The position numbers and the translations under genes were made by a program. A stretch of DNA of 11,819 nucleotides from positions 1 through 11,819 of the forward strand of contig JAITHS010000135.1 in assembly GCA_031279875.1 (NCBI GenBank), given 5' to 3'. This document shows, piece by piece, positions 6,461 through 11,819 of the stretch; the first letter of the stretch is position 1, and the number at the start of each line of letters is the position of its first letter. The stretch is from Tannerella sp. GTDB taxonomy: Bacteria; Bacteroidota; Bacteroidia; Bacteroidales; Tannerellaceae. The notes beneath the pieces are model-generated. The model searched no databases. It was not told the DNA's origin and worked only from the letters and a program-made list of their open reading frames with translations.

Positions 6461-7792
6461 ATGCCCGAAAATTTCAACAACGTACAGGATATCAATATCC
6501 AACAATTTGATTATCAACTGCCTGATGATAGTATCGCCAAGTTTCCGTTAGAACGTCGCGACATGTCGAAACTGCTCGTTTACAGAGGCGGCGAAATTTC
6601 GGAGCATGTTTTTAAAGACCTTTCCCAACTGCTGCCGACAGGTTCGCTGCTTGTTTTCAACAACACGCGGGTCATCAGGGCGCGACTGCCGTTTACGAAA
6701 GATACCGGTGCCAAAATCGAGGTGTTTTGCCTCGAACCCGACGAGCCTAACGACTACGCCGTCAATTTCGCTACACGCGGAGAATGTCGCTGGAAATGTC
6801 TCATCGGCAACCAAAAACGCTGGAAATCGGGAGAGTTGAAAAAGAACATCATTATCAAAGGAAATGAAGTAACGCTGACGGCAACACAACATTCAACCGT
6901 AACGATAACATTTCGCTGGTCAAACGCCGACTACACTTTTGCCGACATCCTCGAAGCCGGCGGCGTTATCCCTATCCCCCCGTATCTGAACAGAGCAACG
7001 CAAGAATCTGATTTACAGACATATCAAACTATATATTCCAAAATCAAAGGCTCGGTAGCAGCGCCGACAGCAGGCTTACACTTTACCGACGAAGTGCTAC
7101 AAGACCTCAAAGACAAAGGTATTAAAACCGAAGAGCTGACCCTGCACGTCGGCGCAGGAACGTTTAAACCCGTTCAAACCGACCGTATCGGCGACCATGC
7201 GATGCACGCCGAATTTTTTACTGTTAGCCGTCGCCTCCTCGAAGCCCTCAAACAACATGCCGGTAACATTACAGCCGTAGGCACAACAAGCGTGAGGACG
7301 CTCGAAAGCCTGTATTTTTTAGGAACACAACTCGAAACGCCGGATTGCTGCGTGCCTACCGATGATTTACAGGGCATTCGTCATTGCGAGGAACGAAGCA
7401 ATCCAGCGTTACGGTTTTCTCTGGATTGCTTCGTTCCTCGCAATGACGTGCGTCCGGCAACCAGCGCAATTCCGACAGTATCCCAATGGTCGCCCTACGA
7501 CACTTCTACTCCTGAAATATCGACCGAAAAAGCGCTCCAAAACCTCATCGACTACTGCGACCGCAATAATCTCGACGCCATAACAGCCTCGACACAAATT
7601 ATTATAGTACCCGGTTTTCGTTTCCGCATAATAAACCGTATGCTGACCAACTTCCACCAGCCCAAAAGTACGCTGATGCTACTCGTTGCCGCTTTTACCG
7701 GCACGGAAGATATTCACAAAATCTACGATTACGCTTTAACACATGATTTCCGCTTTTTAAGTTACGGAGATACATCCCTGCTAACACATTGA
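6461..7792 (+). CDS. queA: tRNA preQ1(34) S-adenosylmethionine ribosyltransferase-isomerase, with repeat-encoded insertion
   Basis: QueA moves the ribosyl part of S-adenosylmethionine onto preQ1 in the wobble position of tRNA, giving epoxyqueuosine. Family blocks are present in order: NNTRVIRARL (67-76), GSVAAPTAGLHFT (197-209), LHVGAGTFKPVQ (228-239), VGTTSVRTLE (273-282), VPGFRFRIINRMLTNFH (383-399) and FLSYGD (432-437). At 443 residues it is well above the roughly 350 of E. coli QueA. Part of the excess is usual for Bacteroidetes, whose members have a longer stretch before the PGF block. Residues about 303-330, however, are encoded by a palindromic repeat inserted in frame (peptide HCEERSNPALRF, then LDCFVPRND). 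The insertion lies between conserved blocks, so activity may survive. The ATG at 6461 follows the promoter at a suitable distance; the ATG at 6442 is out of frame. The last 31 bases overlap the convergent stress-protein gene. Confidence 0.93.
   Translation: MPENFNNVQDINIQQFDYQLPDDSIAKFPLERRDMSKLLVYRGGEISEHVFKDLSQLLPTGSLLVFNNTRVIRARLPFTKDTGAKIEVFCLEPDEPNDYAVNFATRGECRWKCLIGNQKRWKSGELKKNIIIKGNEVTLTATQHSTVTITFRWSNADYTFADILEAGGVIPIPPYLNRATQESDLQTYQTIYSKIKGSVAAPTAGLHFTDEVLQDLKDKGIKTEELTLHVGAGTFKPVQTDRIGDHAMHAEFFTVSRRLLEALKQHAGNITAVGTTSVRTLESLYFLGTQLETPDCCVPTDDLQGIRHCEERSNPALRFSLDCFVPRNDVRPATSAIPTVSQWSPYDTSTPEISTEKALQNLIDYCDRNNLDAITASTQIIIVPGFRFRIINRMLTNFHQPKSTLMLLVAAFTGTEDIHKIYDYALTHDFRFLSYGDTSLLTH
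7368..7448. repeat. In-frame palindromic element inside queA
   Basis: The arms at 7379-7406 and 7421-7448 are perfect 28-base reverse complements around a 14-base loop (7407-7420). The left arm begins CGTCATTGCGAGGAACGAAG. The 11 bases before it (7368-7378, TACAGGGCATT) also occur next to the copy at 32-70, so they belong to the element. The whole element is then 81 bp, exactly 27 codons, which explains how queA stays open. The CATTGCGAG-type palindrome is a widespread intergenic repeat in many bacterial genomes; finding it within a conserved gene is unusual. Confidence 0.88.
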
Positions 7793-8676
7793 CTGCTTGG
7801 AATAACAAGCAGCGCCGTGTTGGTATGAAACAGCATCTTGCGGGCGATGCTCGGATTGAAGATGCGGTCTATCATGCTGTGGCGGTATGTCGTAAGCGCT
7901 ATGACGTCGATACTTTTTTCCTGAACAAATTTTTCGATAGCCAGCAGCAAATCCATATCATCAAGTACGGTAAAGATGATGCTTAACTCCGGATAATGTT
8001 TTTGCAGATACTCGCGAGTACCGGTCAGTCGTATCTCGTTCCATTCATCGTGGCTTGTGGATATGTTAAAAAGATGTATCGACGGACAATAGCCTTTGAG
8101 CAGACTGTTAAAACGGTCAAACGCCGTCAGGTCTTGCTGCTTGAACGATACGGCAAAAGCCACATTTTCTGCGTCATTGAGATTGTTAAACACCACATTT
8201 TCGGGAATAGCCAGCAGCGGAAATTGAGTATGTTCGATGATTTCGGCCGTTACGCTTCCTATCAAATCGAGATTTTTGCGGCTCTTTCCGCGTGTACCCA
8301 TCACTATCATAGCCGGTTGAATATCATTGGAATAAGCGATGATAACGTCTTCCGGCAATCCTTCGCGAATGATATATTTACATTCAACCGACGGCAACTT
8401 TCCGGCGCGAGTCTGCGTATCGATGTCCGTTTTCATGCAGTTCATCCCTTCTTCCGCCCGTTTCAACGCCATCGCTACCGATTCTTTATCTGTAACATCC
8501 TGTTTAACACCGAGATATGACAGCGACGAGTGTATCAATGACGAATAATAAGCGTTGAGAAACACTACTTCGGCATTGTTTTGGTAAGCATATTCAAATC
8601 CGACGGCACATGCACGCATCGAATAGTCGGTAAAATCAACCGGAATAAGCACTGTTTGTTTGTTTTTCGTATTCAT
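7762..8676 (-). CDS. Tandem universal stress protein (two Usp domains)
   Basis: This 304-residue cytoplasmic protein has two Usp folds in a row. The first (about 7-158) starts TVLIPVDFTDYS and has the ATP-binding pattern G-2x-G-9x-G-S at Gly127, Gly130 and Gly140-Ser141, followed by PLLAIP. The second (about 170-294) ends in a similar ALLVIP strand but lacks the glycine pattern (TTYRHSMIDRIFNPS), so it probably does not bind ATP. Such proteins usually help cells through starvation or other stress, with no fixed reaction. The gene follows the transporter with a 2-base gap and is the last of the operon. Its last ten or so codons lie within the opposite-strand end of queA. Confidence 0.88.
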   Translation of the reverse strand: MNTKNKQTVLIPVDFTDYSMRACAVGFEYAYQNNAEVVFLNAYYSSLIHSSLSYLGVKQDVTDKESVAMALKRAEEGMNCMKTDIDTQTRAGKLPSVECKYIIREGLPEDVIIAYSNDIQPAMIVMGTRGKSRKNLDLIGSVTAEIIEHTQFPLLAIPENVVFNNLNDAENVAFAVSFKQQDLTAFDRFNSLLKGYCPSIHLFNISTSHDEWNEIRLTGTREYLQKHYPELSIIFTVLDDMDLLLAIEKFVQEKSIDVIALTTYRHSMIDRIFNPSIARKMLFHTNTALLVIPSSQCVSRDVSP

Positions 8677-8678
8677 AA

Positions 8679-9584
<906 letters not shown>

Positions 9585-11573
9585 CTATTGAATCGGTATA
9601 TACCTGACAAACGCTTCGATAGCTTCGTAAGAAGCCAGTCCGAGTTGTTTATACAGTTCGGCGGTAGCACGGTTGCGGTCTTCGGCGCGTTGCCAGAAGA
9701 GGCGCTCATCGTCGCCGAGAAACGGTGCGCTTTCGGCTTGCGACTGATGTTTGAGGATAGCGTTACGTTTCTGGCGCAGTTCTTCGGGGCTGATAGGCAC
9801 TGCCATTTCGATGTGGTCCATTTCCCATTCCGCCCATGCTCCTCGATACATCCAGACGCGGCAGTTTTGCATCCATTGTTGGTCTTTTACTTCGTCGATA
9901 GCGGCAAGAACGGCGTCGAGGCATACTTTGTGAGTGCCGTGTGGGTCGGCAAGGTCTCCGGCAACAAACATTTCGTCGGGTTTGACCGTCAGCAGCAGAC
10001 GTTTTACTATTTCTATATCCTGTTCTCCGATCGGTTTTTTCTTCACTAACCCTGTTTCGTAGAACGGCAAGTCGAGGAAGTGTATGTTTTCGTCTTTAAC
10101 GCCCGAATAGCGTGCTGCGTGTCGTGCTTCTTCGCGTCGGATAGTACCTTTCATAAACAGCACATCGGGGCGTTCGGGTTTGCCGTCTTCCTTTTTTTCA
10201 TACCTTAAATAATTGATTATATCTTCGGCTTTGGATTTGAGGACATTTTCTTTCGGCGCATAATGCTTGCTCACATCGCGCAGATAATCGCAGTAGCGTA
10301 TTACTTCATCGTCGCCGACGGCTATATTTCCCGAAGTTTGATACGCTACGTGAACGTCGTGGTGTTGGTCGCAAATACGGCGTAATGTTCCTCCCATCGA
10401 GATAACGTCGTCGTCGGGGTGAGGGCTGAAAACGATTATTTTCTTCGGATATGGCTTGGCTCGTTCCGGTCGGTTAGAATCGTCGGCATCAGGTTTGCCG
10501 CCCGGCCATCCGGTTATAGTATGCTGTATATCGTTGAATATTTTGATATTAACGACATAAGCGGAACCGAAGCTGGCAAGCAGTCCTGCAAGTCCGTTAT
10601 CGGTATAGTCTTTGTTTGTCAGTTTGAGGATAGGTTTGCCTGTAATTTGGCATAGCCATACTATTGCTCTTCGTATCAGTTTGTTGTCCCACTCGCAGGC
10701 TGTTACGAGCCATGGGTGGCTGATGCGTGTCAGGTTGTAAGCCGACAAGAGGTCGGTTATTACTTTGGTATTGTCATGCAGTTGCAGGCATGTAGCAGGA
10801 ACGGCGTCGGTAACAATGCCTTCGACTGTTTTTTTGATAATCGACGCTTTGCTTTCGCCCCACGACATGAGTATTATTCGGCGGACGTCCATTATAGTGC
10901 CTATTCCCATCGTGATAACGCCTGCGGGTACTTCGTCGATGGAGTTAAATTGTTGTGCCGATTCTTTGCGCGATGTGTTGTCCATCAGAACGAGATGCGT
11001 GCGTGAGTTGCGCGATGCTCCCGGACTGTTAAGTCCGATAGTTCCAGCCAGCCCGACGCCGAGCAGCATCAAATCGATGCCTCCCGCTTCCTTGATTTTT
11101 TCTTCATAGCGACGGCAAAACTTTCCTATATCGTTTTTGTTCATAAATCCGTCGGGATAAAAGATGTTTTCTTCGGGGATGTCAACATGATTGAAGAATG
11201 CTTCTCGAAGGTGATAGAGGTTGCTGTTTTCGACTGCCATGAGAGGATAAAACTCATAAAGCAGGAATACAAGCACGTTATCGAAGGAGATATTTTCTGT
11301 CTTGCCGATATTTATAAGATGCTGAAAGACAGCATGTGGCGAACGTCCGCCGGGTATTGCCAGCACGTATTTTTTGTTAGATTTCCGGGCTTCAATTATG
11401 CCGTCAACTATCTCACGGGCAATGACCATAGCGCCTTCTTCCATGTTAGCGCGGACGTCGGTAGGTATCTTCTCAAACCGTGTTAATACGCTGTATTCAA
11501 AAGCGTTTTCCGGCTTGTAATACATTTCCGGTATCCGCGTCAGCGTAATCTGTGAACTCAAATTGTTTCTCAT
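9585..11573 (-). CDS. Glucosamine-6-phosphate deaminase-like / PIG-L deacetylase-like fusion
   Basis: This 662-residue two-domain protein has the size and order of the NagB-like fusion found across Bacteroidales. Residues about 20-300 form a NagB/RpiA-type isomerase domain (LAIPGGRSPH at 71-80; an LGVG loop at 171-174). Residues about 300-375 join it to a PIG-L/LmbE deacetylase-like domain. That domain has the metal-binding HPDDD at 385-389 and a second His pair in DPHGTH (543-548), so it looks intact. The NagB domain does not: the expected DEY block reads LYEFYPL (105-111), and the expected DGH...NEPG block reads LAGTIGLNSPG (174-184), losing the Asp, His and Glu used by E. coli NagB. Orthologues also deviate, as far as I recall, so deamination is doubtful and an amino-sugar binding or sensing role is possible. 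It is the first gene of the operon behind a consensus promoter. Confidence 0.88.
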   Translation of the reverse strand: MRNNLSSQITLTRIPEMYYKPENAFEYSVLTRFEKIPTDVRANMEEGAMVIAREIVDGIIEARKSNKKYVLAIPGGRSPHAVFQHLINIGKTENISFDNVLVFLLYEFYPLMAVENSNLYHLREAFFNHVDIPEENIFYPDGFMNKNDIGKFCRRYEEKIKEAGGIDLMLLGVGLAGTIGLNSPGASRNSRTHLVLMDNTSRKESAQQFNSIDEVPAGVITMGIGTIMDVRRIILMSWGESKASIIKKTVEGIVTDAVPATCLQLHDNTKVITDLLSAYNLTRISHPWLVTACEWDNKLIRRAIVWLCQITGKPILKLTNKDYTDNGLAGLLASFGSAYVVNIKIFNDIQHTITGWPGGKPDADDSNRPERAKPYPKKIIVFSPHPDDDVISMGGTLRRICDQHHDVHVAYQTSGNIAVGDDEVIRYCDYLRDVSKHYAPKENVLKSKAEDIINYLRYEKKEDGKPERPDVLFMKGTIRREEARHAARYSGVKDENIHFLDLPFYETGLVKKKPIGEQDIEIVKRLLLTVKPDEMFVAGDLADPHGTHKVCLDAVLAAIDEVKDQQWMQNCRVWMYRGAWAEWEMDHIEMAVPISPEELRQKRNAILKHQSQAESAPFLGDDERLFWQRAEDRNRATAELYKQLGLASYEAIEAFVRYIPIQ

Positions 11574-11599
11574 TTTATTTTATTTCTGTTTTGCGACTG

Positions 11600-11630
11600 C
11601 AAAGGTAGGTCTTTTTCAGGAACTTTCAAA
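11600..11630 (-). promoter_or_regulatory. Bacteroidetes-type promoter for the NagB-like/transporter/Usp operon
   Basis: On the minus strand, TTTG (11630-11627), 19 bases, then TACCTTTG (11607-11600) matches the consensus exactly, with the same spacing as the promoter at 6424-6454. The start codon at 11573 is 26 bases past the -7 box. No promoter of this quality was noticed between the three genes downstream. Confidence 0.75.
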
Positions 11631-11658
11631 ATTTCGGAAGATTTGTTGTGTTACATGA

Positions 11659-11819
11659 TTCGTCATTACGAGCAGGAATGATAGCATCAAACGAAAAAGG
11701 ATGACGGTACCCAAAACCCTTGCAGTGGTTTTAAACCCTGCAAGCGGTTTGGAGCTTACGTCCGTCATTATAAGCGTCGGCGCAATCAAGTGTCGTCCCA
11801 TGCGGGACTATTGTTGATA
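11659..11819. repeat. Gene-free region with degenerate palindromic repeats
   Basis: No credible gene is present here. Bases 11659-11675 (ATTCGTCATTACGAG core) resemble the start of the queA element, and CGTCAT at 11661 has an inverted partner, ATGACG, at 11701-11706. Bases 11711-11725 and 11738-11752 are inverted arms matching at 13 of 15 positions around a 12-base loop that is itself nearly palindromic (GGTTTTAAACC). Another CGTCATT lies at about 11763. A perfect GTCCC-ATGC-GGGAC hairpin lies at 11795-11808, possibly the start of a further repeat cut by the window edge. Confidence 0.55.

Noticed and set aside
6404..6517. Extended N-terminus of the DUF2027-Smr protein starting at 6517
   Set aside because: The extension crosses the consensus promoter of the gene and the start of queA; MKKEDFYD at 6403 fits better.
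7368..7448. QueA as a frameshifted pseudogene or two genes
   Set aside because: The frame is open throughout, and family blocks before and after the palindrome are in the same frame and order.
7379..7448. Intrinsic terminator within queA
   Set aside because: The 28-bp stem has no U-run after it, lies within an open gene and matches a dispersed repeat.
7996..8520. 174-residue plus-strand frame opposite the Usp gene
   Set aside because: The minus strand encodes a clear Usp domain with its ATP motif, so this frame is incidental.
9588..10049. 153-residue plus-strand frame opposite the NagB-like gene
   Set aside because: It is a shadow of a well-supported gene on the minus strand and has no recognisable motif.
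11616..11801. 61-residue open frame on the minus strand
   Set aside because: It is built from palindromic repeat sequence and overlaps the promoter of the NagB-like operon; no family resemblance.

Overview
This window comes from a member of the Bacteroidetes, most likely the Bacteroidales. Three promoters fit the Bacteroidetes -33/-7 pattern (TTTG about 19 bases upstream of TAnnTTTG), although one of them has an imperfect -33 box. The gene set is also typical of the order: a NagB-like/PIG-L fusion of 662 residues, a DUF2027-Smr protein, a QueA with the long C-terminal half, a FucP-like sugar permease and a surface glycoside-hydrolase lipoprotein. Gene packing is very tight; the longest stretch without a gene is 246 bases, at the right end.

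Layout. Bases 1-126 hold an interspersed palindromic repeat. Bases 127-4794 (+) form a three-gene sugar operon: a GH32-like lipoprotein, an MFS permease and an FGGY kinase that most resembles sedoheptulokinases. The implied job is to cleave a ketoside outside the cell, import the free sugar and phosphorylate it. Bases 4806-6403 (-) hold a CYTH phosphohydrolase overlapped by ATGA with an upstream DUF2027-Smr gene. A 57-base divergent promoter region with two -7 boxes one base apart separates this pair from queA (6461-7792, +). Bases 7762-11573 (-) form a second operon, transcribed as NagB-like/PIG-L fusion, then SBF-type transporter, then tandem universal stress protein. Its genes touch or nearly touch, and its last gene overlaps the 3' end of queA by 31 bp. 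Bases 11574-11819 hold the operon promoter and several degenerate palindromic repeats.

The most unusual thing is that small palindromic elements have entered protein genes without breaking the reading frame. QueA carries an element with a perfect 28-bp inverted repeat. A second copy of one half plus an 11-base flank lies at the left edge of the window, and the element defined by this comparison is 81 bp, exactly 27 codons. The kinase gene carries an unrelated hairpin with a 10-bp outer stem. This recalls the in-frame palindromic elements known from Rickettsia. Other points of interest are the altered catalytic motifs of the GH32-like enzyme and the NagB-like domain, a hexanucleotide microsatellite in the transporter, and a 7-bp repeat that puts stop codons in all three frames at the end of the kinase gene. 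I see no CRISPR array, tRNA, rRNA, transposase or phage gene.
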